Shown one piece after another: positions 41,595 through 49,584 of a DNA stretch of 64,000 nt. The stretch spans positions 4,776-68,775 of the forward strand of contig JAUNVM010000008.1 in assembly GCA_030537635.1 (NCBI GenBank), written 5' to 3'. Below the pieces are notes generated by a model. It was not told the origin of the DNA. It made no database searches and saw only the letters and a list, made by a program, of their open reading frames with translations. Positions within the stretch are counted from its first letter, which is position 1. Each line of letters opens with the position of its first letter. Both the position numbers and the translations under genes were made by a program. The DNA is from Flaviflexus sp. (GTDB lineage Bacteria > Actinomycetota > Actinomycetes > Actinomycetales > Actinomycetaceae).

Positions 41595-42119
41595 GTGGCA
41601 CGATTCCGGGCCGTAGGGGCAGCGATCTCAATACTTAGCTGCTTATGCATCGGCTATTTCGAGATAAGACGTGCCGGTATCGAGGAAGGCCTGATCCTGG
41701 ATGCAAGGAATTCCATAATAGGCGTTACGAGCCCACACCTGGCCACCGGGCCAATGATTCTCACTTGTCTTTTCGCTGCTACTAATATCTGGAGGTTAGG
41801 ACTTAAACGCGGGTATTCGTTCCAAAAAGATCGACTGTCATACCGCCAAGGATTCATCTTCGGGTAGTTCGTTTCGACTGTCGCACTCTTCCTCCAGCAT
41901 CGCGATCAGTCAACTTGGAGTTTTGGGTTAAGCGGAACTGACGACCTGCTGAGTTCAATCATCCGGGAGGGAGTACTCTCTCCAGCTACGCAGATTCCAG
42001 CAACAATCGCTCTTTTCCTGGTGATAGGGCCAAGAATCTACCGCGTGAGCGGATCTTTCAAAAACAAGAGAAAGGAGTCGGTACACGCGTGTAGCAATGA
42101 ACCATCCATCTCTCGATAG
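41595..42119 (+). pseudogene. Four-helix membrane protein interrupted by one in-frame TAG
   Basis: From the GTG at 41595 (GGGAGG 8 bases upstream) the frame codes 90 residues and meets TAG at 41865-41867. It then stays open in the same frame to TAG at 42117-42119. The downstream part (LLSSIIREGVLSPATQI, then ALFLVIGPRIYRVSG) aligns with the C-terminal helix region of the membrane proteins at 42781 (EWLRAGALSGATYVYLA) and 43655 (DWIRAGALSSATYIYLG). The upstream part (IGYFEIRRAGIEEGLILD and TSPHLATGPMIL) aligns with their N-terminal halves. This is therefore a paralogue with a single nonsense codon: a young pseudogene, a truncated product, or, less likely, read-through. Confidence 0.7.
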
Positions 42120-42166
42120 CCCGTCACTCAAAAACGCAAAATACCAAAATCAAGGAAGGCACTAAA

Positions 42167-42784
42167 ATGAACTTCATCCAAAAGCCCACGACGCTCGGAG
42201 CTGTCGCGATTTCCGCAACAGCAATCGCGATTGCTGCTCCGGCCGTCGGCTCTTCGTCCGTCGACATCTCCGCATCGGGAATGATCGGGTCGCCCCCGAT
42301 CGAGCAGACTGAAATGGACAAGTTGATCAGGGAGTTCGACATTCTGGACAGCATTGAAGTACTCCCGAATACCACGCGAGCGATCGCAAATAACGAGCGC
42401 GGGATCAGCTGGATTGGAACCACGCAAGAGGGCAACATCTGCCTCATCACCCGCCTTTTCGACGAAGCTGACGGAGACCCTGAGGATGCTCGCATTACCG
42501 CCGCAAATTGCGCGACTCCCCTCCAGTTCTTCCGCAACGGAGTTTCCCTTAGGGTTGAGGGCGCTGAATCCGGCGTCGTATCCCACATCCTCCCTCCCGA
42601 CATCGAGCTGAAGACGGTAAAGTCGGCGGTAGAAGGCCACACCTTGGCGGATACCTTCTCCTCCTCGGAAAACGTCGTCGTAATGATGAACAGCGAAGCT
42701 GCCGACAAGATGGGAAACATCAAGATCCGACGCCCACACCGTAGTGACTTCAAGCTCACTAGCCTCGGATCCTCTAGCCGATGA
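42167..42784 (+). CDS. Secreted protein C, unknown family
   Basis: A 205-residue protein. The signal peptide (TTLGAVAISATAIAIAAPAVG) is followed by a globular part containing GISWIGTTQEGNICLITRLF and a Cys-containing TAANCATPLQFF. The two Cys residues may form a disulfide. A C-terminal half with VEGAESGVVSHILPPDIELK recalls a common actinobacterial exported domain of unknown function found near membrane partners. It is not related to proteins A and B. AAGG precedes the ATG. Its stop overlaps the start of the following membrane protein (ATGA), so the pair is probably a functional unit. Confidence 0.7.
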   Translation: MNFIQKPTTLGAVAISATAIAIAAPAVGSSSVDISASGMIGSPPIEQTEMDKLIREFDILDSIEVLPNTTRAIANNERGISWIGTTQEGNICLITRLFDEADGDPEDARITAANCATPLQFFRNGVSLRVEGAESGVVSHILPPDIELKTVKSAVEGHTLADTFSSSENVVVMMNSEAADKMGNIKIRRPHRSDFKLTSLGSSSR

Positions 42785-43278
42785 GGAGCAAGCTTGGCCG
42801 CTCGATCTGGTCAACTGTCGTCCCAGTAATGACTATCACCTTGATCGGGTTGCTTGAAATCCATACACGCGCCTCAACACACGGTGTTGTGATCGACCTC
42901 TGGAATAAGCCGATCAACGTTTCAACACCGCATGCACCGTGGCTCCAAATGCTCGCCACCGCAGCGATAGTATTTGTGTCACTCCAGCTCCAGGAGATGG
43001 CTAGAAGTCGTTACACAGCCGCAATCACGCTCGCCGTCACCTTGGCGGTCTGCGGTTGGGGTTTGACTACCGCAGCTTACCCTCCAATGATGCTACTAAC
43101 CGTCGACGCAACCACCGCAGATTCACAGGGAAACCCCTTAGTCGAATGGCTGCGCGCCGGGGCGCTAAGCGGAGCGACCTATGTCTATCTCGCAGCGACA
43201 TTGAGTCGTGGGCTAAGTTTCCGCTCTCGCCTAAACTCGCACGAGGAAGAACACACGGAGCCATCAAATTGTAACTGA
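42781..43278 (+). CDS. Four-helix membrane protein, paralogue 2
   Basis: A 165-residue protein with about four hydrophobic segments. An N-terminal helix ends in GLLEIHTR, then an outside loop holds NKPINVSTPHAPWLQML, two helices follow, then a loop with NPLVEWLRAGALSGATYVYLA and a charged tail. The same layout occurs in the proteins at 41595 and 43655. Translation is coupled to secreted protein C by ATGA. An immunity, export or receptor role toward the neighbouring secreted protein is conceivable; there is no family precedent to cite. Confidence 0.7.
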   Translation: MRSKLGRSIWSTVVPVMTITLIGLLEIHTRASTHGVVIDLWNKPINVSTPHAPWLQMLATAAIVFVSLQLQEMARSRYTAAITLAVTLAVCGWGLTTAAYPPMMLLTVDATTADSQGNPLVEWLRAGALSGATYVYLAATLSRGLSFRSRLNSHEEEHTEPSNCN

Positions 43279-43509
43279 ACTGCTCGCTTGCGGGGTAGGT
43301 GCAATTTAGTAACCTGCCCGGCAAGCAATCATGCACTCCATGAAGGAAGCTAACTTCAGCTAAAGCAAGACGCGAGCCATCGACGGACTACCTCAGCTTA
43401 TATAGAAACCTACCTTAAGGGTATCGGGCACCCTCAACTTAGCCCCCGTTCGCACTCCCGTATTGCTCAAGTTATCTGGACGGCAACAAGCGTCCTTTCA
43501 ATATTGGAT

Positions 43510-43638
43510 TTAAGCGAATACCAAACATTAGATCGAGCGCCTTTCAATGATGAGTGTTTCTATCACATCACAAAAGCTCTTGGACTAATCTTGACAATCC
43601 CCCCCCTGGTGGCGTTTTATCTTAAATTAACCGGTTAA
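43510..43638 (+). pseudogene. Possible 5'-truncated membrane-protein remnant
   Basis: An in-frame stretch without a start codon ends KALGLILTIPPLVAFYLKLTG and a TAA at 43636. It is hydrophobic and vaguely like the C-termini of the neighbouring membrane proteins. No start codon with a ribosome site is present. It could be a degraded copy of the same family or chance. Confidence 0.25.
43591..43620 (+). promoter_or_regulatory. Sigma-A-type promoter of third membrane protein
   Basis: A perfect -35 TTGACA (43591-43596) and TTTTAT (43615-43620), 18 bases apart, lie 35 bases before the GTG at 43655. The -10 is imperfect. Confidence 0.5.
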
Positions 43639-43654
43639 TACCCGGAGTGAGGAT

Positions 43655-44221
43655 GTGAAAGTAATGAATGAGACCGTAACGAAGAACAGCCAAGAGAACT
43701 CCTCCGCGCACGACTACCGAGGCTCGGCCGATGAGGCGCGCGACGCTTCCGGGCCTAATTCGATCATTGGTGGCGTCGTTGCCACCGTGGTCACCCTCAT
43801 CGTTATCTGCCTGGTCGGCCTCCTGGAGATCCAGGGCCGCGCGGTCATGGGAGGCGTTCGACTGAGCCTGGCCAATGAGCCGATGACAGTCGTTGATCCG
43901 CACAGCCCCTGGCTGCAGGTGATTGCGGTGGCCACCCTTGTTATCGGAGCATCCTATGCGGTGAGCAAGGTGGCGAACCGGTACGCCCTTTCTGCGGCCC
44001 TCGTCATTGCCGCCCTGGTGTGCGTGTGGGCGCTGGCCTCCGCCCCACATCCCCTCGCCGTGCTGCTTCCGGTGGGTGAGGGCCGGGCACCCACCAGCTC
44101 GGGCAATCTCTTTGTCGACTGGATTCGAGCCGGCGCGCTGAGCTCAGCCACGTACATCTACCTCGGCCTCCTGGTGACCCAGGCGGTGAGCCGGTGGAAG
44201 AACGCCCACCGTTATTCCTGA
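43655..44221 (+). CDS. Four-helix membrane protein, paralogue 3
   Basis: A 188-residue protein of the same family as the products at 41595 and 42781. Hydrophilic N-terminus of about 35 residues, first helix ending CLVGLLEIQGR, loop ANEPMTVVDPHSPWLQVI, two helices, loop NLFVDWIRAGALSSATYIYLG, basic end. It has a high-GC codon bias like the core chromosome, unlike the other two copies, and no secreted partner directly upstream. It may be the resident copy from which, or beside which, the A/T-rich copies were acquired. GGAG lies 7 bases before the GTG; an ATG at 43664 is an alternative. Confidence 0.7.
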   Translation: MKVMNETVTKNSQENSSAHDYRGSADEARDASGPNSIIGGVVATVVTLIVICLVGLLEIQGRAVMGGVRLSLANEPMTVVDPHSPWLQVIAVATLVIGASYAVSKVANRYALSAALVIAALVCVWALASAPHPLAVLLPVGEGRAPTSSGNLFVDWIRAGALSSATYIYLGLLVTQAVSRWKNAHRYS

Positions 44222-44236
44222 TTGATTCGAGCTGGT

Positions 44237-44262
44237 GAGGGGGCGGCCACGGCCGCCCCCTC
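44237..44262 (+). terminator. Hairpin terminator after membrane paralogue 3
   Basis: A self-complementary GAGGGGGCGGCC...GGCCGCCCCCTC, 12 bases per arm with almost no loop. It starts 16 bases after the stop. Confidence 0.7.
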
Positions 44263-44761
44263 CCGCATGCCCCCTCGCACCCCTGGCTTCCACCCCTCTC
44301 GTGGACCCCAGCCCCCCTGGTTTTTCTTGCCCCTCTCTCCTGCCACACGGCCCGGCCAGCCGCGCGCCCGACCGGCAATTCGCACGCCCGCCCGCAGGGT
44401 CTGTTCCACATCAAATTTCTAACGCTGCTTTTCCGCGATATTTCCCCATTTTCTCGGTTTATTCCACCCCCGCTACCAGGCCAAGTTCCCCAGTTTTCCG
44501 GCGCCGAAGCTCCAGAGTGTGAGATGAATTGCGGATCCAGATCACATTTTCGCTGTAACATCCCTTACATCTGTGCCCGGACCTGGGACGTGCTTGATGC
44601 CGAGTATTGCGCGGGTAGCCAAGGAATGCAACGGATCGTTACATAATCGTAATCATTGTTGTACTACGGAGAACCCGTTACGGTGATGACATCTGAAAAT
44701 AGACTGGTAAGGAACAGAATTCTGACAGAGCGCCCAACGGCGCCAACGAAAGTAGTGATCC
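44263..44761. other. Leader/intergenic region before betaine ABC operon
   Basis: About 500 bases without a supported gene; the first part is Pro-codon-rich junk-like sequence. From 44530 it becomes A/T-richer and probably contains the promoter and a long 5' leader. I checked for known riboswitch cores and recognise none. Confidence 0.45.
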
Positions 44762-46108
44762 GTGAAAGCTCTCCGCTGCGAGAACGTATATAAGGTTTTC
44801 GGCAGGGACGCGCAGCAAGCGACCAAGAAGCTCCAGCAGGGCGGCAGCCTCGACGATGTCTCAGACAACGTCACGGTGGCTGTCAATGATGTGAGCTTCG
44901 AGGTTGAAGAAGGCGAGATCTTTGTCGTCATGGGCCTCTCCGGCTCCGGTAAGTCCACGCTTCTGCGTACCCTCAACGCCCTTGGCCCCGCCACGGGCGG
45001 CAAGATCTTCGTGGGCGAGCATGACATCACCTCGATGAAGCCCGATGAGATTCGCAAGATCCGCGCCGAATACATGTCGATGGTGTTCCAGCACTTCGCC
45101 CTGCTGCCGCACCGCACCGTCATTGAGAACGCGGCATACCCGCTGGAAATCCAGGGGGTGGCCAAGGAGGAGCGGCTCGAGCGGGCCCGCGAGGCCCTCG
45201 AGACCACCGGCCTCAAGGGCTGGGATGATAACTATCCGTCCGAGCTTTCGGGCGGCATGCAGCAGCGCGTGGGTCTGGCTCGCGCCCTGTGCGCGGATGC
45301 GAAGATTTTGCTCATGGATGAGGCCTTCTCGGCGCTCGATCCGCTGATTCGCCAGGACATGCAGGAGCTGCTGCTGGAGATTCAGGCGGAGAAGAAGCAA
45401 ACCATCATCTTCATTACCCACGATCTCAATGAGGCCATGTTCCTCGGCAACCGGATCGCGGTTATGCGCTCCGGCTCGATCGATCAGATCGGCACCGCCG
45501 AGGAGATCATCACCCAGCCGGCCAACGACTATATTTCCCGCTTCGTTCAGGGCGTGGATCGTTCCCGCGTTATCACCGCCGGCGCGATCAAGAAGAAGCC
45601 CCTCGTGCGCATCTACCTCTCGGACGGTCCGCACGTGGCCCTGCGGAAGATGGAACAGGAGGACCTGCCCGGCGGCTGGGTCATCAGGGATGGTTCGAGG
45701 CGCCTCGTCGGCCCCATCTTCGCCGACTGGATCCTTGACGCCCTGAAGAAGAATCCCCAGCTCGATTCCATTGCCGGTCTCATCGGCGAGCACTATCAGA
45801 CGGTCACGGAGGACACCCCGCTAGCCGATGTGGTGCCGAGCTCGGCAGAGGGTTCCCTCGCGGTTCCCATTGTCGATGAGGGCCACCACCTCGTGGGCGT
45901 GGTCCCCCGCGTCACCCTGCTCAAGGCGCTGGCTGCCGCCGGCGAGGATGTCCTGTCGGATGAGGAGGAGGCGCCGGATCCGGCGCTTGCCGCCCCCACC
46001 GCCCCCGGGGCCGCGGATGCTGGCGCCCCCGCCGGTAAGCATGCCGCGCAGCCGGACGAGGCAGCCCCGAGAGTGGCCGGCGACGAGATGAAGGAGGAAG
46101 ACCGATGA
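44762..46108 (+). CDS. Glycine betaine/proline ABC importer ATPase (ProV/OpuAA-like)
   Basis: A 448-residue ATPase. Walker A GLSGSGKST, the signature LSGGMQQR, Walker B ILLMDEAFSALDP and ITHDLNEAM are present. The GGSLDDVSDNVTVAVNDVSFEV opening is typical of betaine/choline ATPases. The C-terminal third (residues about 280-400) resembles the regulatory CBS-like region of OpuA, ending in an Ala/Pro-rich acidic tail. The start is GTG at 44762. It heads an osmoprotectant uptake operon with permease and binding protein. Confidence 0.92.
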   Translation: MKALRCENVYKVFGRDAQQATKKLQQGGSLDDVSDNVTVAVNDVSFEVEEGEIFVVMGLSGSGKSTLLRTLNALGPATGGKIFVGEHDITSMKPDEIRKIRAEYMSMVFQHFALLPHRTVIENAAYPLEIQGVAKEERLERAREALETTGLKGWDDNYPSELSGGMQQRVGLARALCADAKILLMDEAFSALDPLIRQDMQELLLEIQAEKKQTIIFITHDLNEAMFLGNRIAVMRSGSIDQIGTAEEIITQPANDYISRFVQGVDRSRVITAGAIKKKPLVRIYLSDGPHVALRKMEQEDLPGGWVIRDGSRRLVGPIFADWILDALKKNPQLDSIAGLIGEHYQTVTEDTPLADVVPSSAEGSLAVPIVDEGHHLVGVVPRVTLLKALAAAGEDVLSDEEEAPDPALAAPTAPGAADAGAPAGKHAAQPDEAAPRVAGDEMKEEDR

Positions 46109-46962
46109 GCCGTAGTGATCTGTGGTTCTCCATTCCCATTGGCGAATGGACCGAGGTTCTTGTCGATTGGATGACCACGCATCTGCGGGGCCTGTTCAAT
46201 CTCATTTCCAATGGCCTGCAAGACCTCTATGAGCTCATCTCCTGGGTGCTGCTCACTCCGCCGTTCTGGGCGGTTATCATCGTCCTCGCGGTCATCGCCT
46301 TCTTTGCCAAGAGCTGGAAGCTGGCACTGGCGACCGTGCTTGGATTCCTTCTCGTCTATGGCATGTTCCGCTGGGATCAGGCCATGCAGTCCCTCGCACA
46401 GGTGATTGTCGCCTCGTTCTTCGCGATCGTCATTGGCGTTCCGCTTGGTATTCTCGCCGCCCGGAAGGCTAGCGCCTCGAGCGCGATCCGGCCGGTGCTT
46501 GACTTCCTGCAGACCATGCCCGCCTTCGTCTACCTGCTGCCGTTCATTCTGCTGTTCTCAGTGGGCGTTGTCCCCGGCATCGTCTCCACCATCCTCTTCT
46601 CCCTGCCGCCCGCAGTTCGCTTCACCGAGCTCGGCATTCGCGGGGTCGACAAGGAGGTGGTTGAGGCGGGTTACGCCTTTGGCGCCACCCCGGGCCGCGT
46701 CCTGCGGCAGATTCAGCTGCCCCTGGCCAAGCCGACGATCATGGCCGGCATCAACCAGGTCATCATGCTCTCCCTGTCGATGGTCGTGATCTCCGGTCTC
46801 GTTGGCGCGGAGGGCCTGGGCCGAGACATCGTCTCCGCCATTTCCCGCATCGACGTCGGTAAGGGTACCGAGGCCGGTCTGGCCGTCGTCATCCTCGCGA
46901 TCTACCTCGACCGCGTCACCTCCTCCTTCGGTAAGGCCCGCACCGCGGCCGGTACCGCCTGA
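46105..46962 (+). CDS. Glycine betaine/proline ABC importer permease (ProW/OpuAB-like)
   Basis: A 285-residue permease with six to seven helices. FLQTMPAFVYLLPFILLFSVG is the diagnostic segment of ProW-type permeases, and the EAA loop follows (EAGYAFGATPGRVLRQIQLP). It overlaps the ATPase stop (ATGA). The outside-facing N-terminal amphipathic part carries PIGEWTEVLVDWMTTHLRG. Confidence 0.93.
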   Translation: MSRSDLWFSIPIGEWTEVLVDWMTTHLRGLFNLISNGLQDLYELISWVLLTPPFWAVIIVLAVIAFFAKSWKLALATVLGFLLVYGMFRWDQAMQSLAQVIVASFFAIVIGVPLGILAARKASASSAIRPVLDFLQTMPAFVYLLPFILLFSVGVVPGIVSTILFSLPPAVRFTELGIRGVDKEVVEAGYAFGATPGRVLRQIQLPLAKPTIMAGINQVIMLSLSMVVISGLVGAEGLGRDIVSAISRIDVGKGTEAGLAVVILAIYLDRVTSSFGKARTAAGTA

Positions 46963-47023
46963 GTTTCCATCACCGTGGCACGACACGACATGTTTGCCGC
47001 GTTCACCACCACGAAAGGAATCC

Positions 47024-47932
47024 ATGTTTTCAATTTCTAAGAAGACTCTCGCACTGACGGCGGCTATCGCCACCGGCAGCATGCTCACCGCATGTTCAAA
47101 TGACGAAGGTGGCTCGGAGGGCTCCGAGTCCGCCGCCCCCGACAAGAACCTCTCCATCGGCGTTGCCGCCGGCTGGGATGAGGGCGTTGTCATGTCGAAC
47201 CTCGCCGCCGTTGTCCTCGAGGACAATGGCTACACCGTCGACCTGCGCGATGCTGATGTCGGCGTTATCTACACGGGCCTGTCCGAGGGCGACTTCGACC
47301 TCTTCCTCGACGCCTGGCTCCCCATTACCCACAAGGCCTACGTGGAAAAGTACGGCGATAAGATCGAGGATCTTGGCGCCTGGTACGAGGAGGCCAAGCT
47401 GACGTTCGCCGTCAACAACGATTCCCCGATCACCTCGATCGAGGAGCTCGCCGACAATGCGGACGCCTTCGACAATGCCATCATCGGCATCGATGCCGGC
47501 GCCGGCATCACCGAGGTCACCCAGAACGAGGTCATCCCGACCTACGGACTGGAGTCCATGGACTACAAGCTGTCCTCCACCGCCGCCATGCTCGCCGAGC
47601 TGGATGGTGCGATGCGCCGGGGCGACAACATTGTCGTCACCCTGTGGAAGCCGCACTGGGCTTACGCCAAGTTCGATATCCGCGACCTGGAGGATCCCGA
47701 GGGCGCTCTTGGCGGAACCGAAGCGGTTCACTCCTTCGCCCGCGCTGGCTTCACCGAGGATTACCCGGAGATCGCCCAGGCCCTGGACGACTTCTCCATC
47801 ACCGATGAGGAGCTGTCCGACCTGGAGAACTTCGTCATCAACGAGAACTCGGACCGCGATTCTCGTGAGGCCACCCGCGAGTGGCTCGAGAACAATCCCG
47901 AGGTTCGCGACCGCTTCACGCTCGACAACTAA
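47024..47932 (+). CDS. Glycine betaine-type substrate-binding lipoprotein (ProX/OpuAC-like)
   Basis: A 302-residue lipoprotein with lipobox LTACS after a short signal peptide. The OpuAC fold is shown by GVAAGWDEGVVMSNLAAVVLE, LFLDAWLPITHKAYVEKYG, IGIDAGAGITEVTQ and TLWKPHWAYAKFDIRDLEDP. The Trp residues in DAWLP and LWKPHWAY are expected to form the aromatic box around the quaternary ammonium. AAAGGA precedes the ATG at 47024. Last gene of the operon, with a strong terminator behind it. Confidence 0.93.
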   Translation: MFSISKKTLALTAAIATGSMLTACSNDEGGSEGSESAAPDKNLSIGVAAGWDEGVVMSNLAAVVLEDNGYTVDLRDADVGVIYTGLSEGDFDLFLDAWLPITHKAYVEKYGDKIEDLGAWYEEAKLTFAVNNDSPITSIEELADNADAFDNAIIGIDAGAGITEVTQNEVIPTYGLESMDYKLSSTAAMLAELDGAMRRGDNIVVTLWKPHWAYAKFDIRDLEDPEGALGGTEAVHSFARAGFTEDYPEIAQALDDFSITDEELSDLENFVINENSDRDSREATREWLENNPEVRDRFTLDN

Positions 47933-47952
47933 CGTTCCAAGCGCATAACAAC

Positions 47953-47984
47953 CCACGAGGGGGCACGACAGTGCCCCCTCGTGG
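47953..47984 (+). terminator. Terminator of betaine ABC operon
   Basis: A 14-bp perfect stem (47953-47966 with 47971-47984) with a 4-base loop, 20 bases after the stop. Confidence 0.88.
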
Positions 47985-48183
47985 TATCCGCAGGAGCTTG
48001 ACTCTTTTGCCGCCGGCCAGGGCCGCGGCACCCCGTCGGGACATCACCCCCCTTCTCCCCTCTCCTCTCTCCCTACTCTCGCGCGCCCGCAGCCGCGCCG
48101 TCCTCCGCGCTGTTCGCTGGTGGCGACTGGCGCCCCGACGGGCTGCGGCGCGTTTTATAGTGGAGCCAGGATTAGGAGGTCAC

Positions 48184-49494
48184 ATGTCTACGAAAAGCCT
48201 TCCCACCGATGACTGGAGGCATTCAGAGCGCGATGCTCTGCTGGAATTTGCGGCGAAGGCGGTGAAACCCGCCGGTTTTGGTTATCTCGATGCGCAGGGT
48301 CATCACCAGGCCGACCACGGTATTGAGCTGTGGATCAATGGTCGATTTACCCACGTCATGGCGTGCGAGGTGCTGCGCGGCAATGAGGAAGCCCGCCCGC
48401 TGCTCGATCTTGGTATGAAGGCCCTGACGGAATCCCTGTGGGATGACAAGTATGCCGGCTGGCTGGCCTCGGTGCACACCGGCGAGGACGAGGCCGGCAT
48501 GGCCGATGGTCGGGTGCTGCCTTTCGATGAGGGCTCGACCCGCAAGCAGTCCTACGCCCACGCCTTCGTGATCCTCGCCGCCGCCTCCGCCATGCAGGCG
48601 GGACATCCCGCGGCCCGCCGCCTCTTTGATGTGGCCCACGAGCTCGCCGACCACCACTGGTGGGAGCCGGTGGGGCTGGTGCGCGAGTCGGCCAGCCGGG
48701 ACTGGTCTGAGTTCGAGGATTATCGCGGCATCAACGCCAACATGCACACGGTGGAAGCCATGCTCGCCTCCTTTGACGCCGCCAACGATCTGGAATTCCT
48801 CGAGCGGGCCCGTCATATTTGCCGCTTTGTGATCGAGCAGGCAGAACCGCACCAGTGGCGCATTCCCGAGCATTACACGAGCGACTGGACCTTCGATCCC
48901 GAGTACAACCGGGACCGTCCCGCCGATCAGTTCCGTCCCTGGGGCGCCACCGTGGGCCACGGCCTGGAGTGGGGCCGGCTCATCATCCAGACCGCCGTGG
49001 TCTCGCTGCGCCACCGCCAGATTGAGGCCGGGGAGGCAGCCGAGCTGGTGGCCGCCGCCCTGCACCTCATCGACCGGGCAGTGGCCGATGGGTGGGCGGT
49101 CGATGGTCATGACGGCTTCGTCTACACGACGGACTTTGACGGCCAGCCGATCGTCCACGAGCGCATGCACTGGGTGGTGTGCGAGGCGATCAACGCCGTA
49201 CATGCAGCCCGCCGCGCCCTGGCCGAGCTGAGCGAGCAGGGGCAAAATGTCCCGACGGACGGCCTTACCATCAGCCCCGAGCGCTACGCCGAGCTGGAGG
49301 CCACCTGGTGGAAGCATGCCGATGACTACTTCATTGCTTCCCCCGGCCGCTGGCGCGAGGAGCTCGATAAGGAAGGCAATCTCTCCGAGCAGACCTGGAC
49401 CGGCATGCCGGAGATCTACCACGCCTATCAGGCCCTCGTCCTACCCGATGGGGACTACGCGGTGGGCTTTGCCGCCGCAGCCAAGGGTAAGTAA
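48184..49494 (+). CDS. AGE-family sugar epimerase/isomerase (YihS-like)
   Basis: A 436-residue (alpha/alpha)6-barrel enzyme of the N-acylglucosamine 2-epimerase family. Visible blocks are LWINGRFTHVMACEV, STRKQSYAHAFVILAAASA, NANMHTVEAMLASFDA, GHGLEWGRL and ERMHWVVCEAI, with the catalytic-type His residues in these positions. The pattern is closest to YihS/mannose isomerase-type aldose-ketose isomerases rather than N-acetylglucosamine epimerases. AGGAGG lies 5 bases before the ATG. Monocistronic with its own terminator. Confidence 0.85.
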   Translation: MSTKSLPTDDWRHSERDALLEFAAKAVKPAGFGYLDAQGHHQADHGIELWINGRFTHVMACEVLRGNEEARPLLDLGMKALTESLWDDKYAGWLASVHTGEDEAGMADGRVLPFDEGSTRKQSYAHAFVILAAASAMQAGHPAARRLFDVAHELADHHWWEPVGLVRESASRDWSEFEDYRGINANMHTVEAMLASFDAANDLEFLERARHICRFVIEQAEPHQWRIPEHYTSDWTFDPEYNRDRPADQFRPWGATVGHGLEWGRLIIQTAVVSLRHRQIEAGEAAELVAAALHLIDRAVADGWAVDGHDGFVYTTDFDGQPIVHERMHWVVCEAINAVHAARRALAELSEQGQNVPTDGLTISPERYAELEATWWKHADDYFIASPGRWREELDKEGNLSEQTWTGMPEIYHAYQALVLPDGDYAVGFAAAAKGK

Positions 49495-49498
49495 GGCG

Positions 49499-49527
49499 AG
49501 AAGGCCGGCCCACGGGGTCGGCCTTCT
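49499..49527. terminator. Terminator between convergent AGE and hrpB genes
   Basis: A 12-bp stem (49499-49510 with 49516-49527, one G-T pair) and a 5-base loop, directly after the AGE stop. Confidence 0.78.
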
Positions 49528-49584
49528 GCATTCCTCCGGCGCGCGGCCCCGGGCGGGGGATTCCCGCCTCACTTCCCCAGCCCT

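Noticed and set aside
40332..44221. tRNA-Arg as integration site with a downstream attachment repeat
   Set aside because: No second copy of the tRNA 3' end and no integrase gene were seen in the window, so integration by tRNA-targeted recombination is not claimed.
44530..44761. Riboswitch in the betaine operon leader
   Set aside because: The leader is long enough, but I could not match any known riboswitch core; a covariance model search (Rfam) would be needed.
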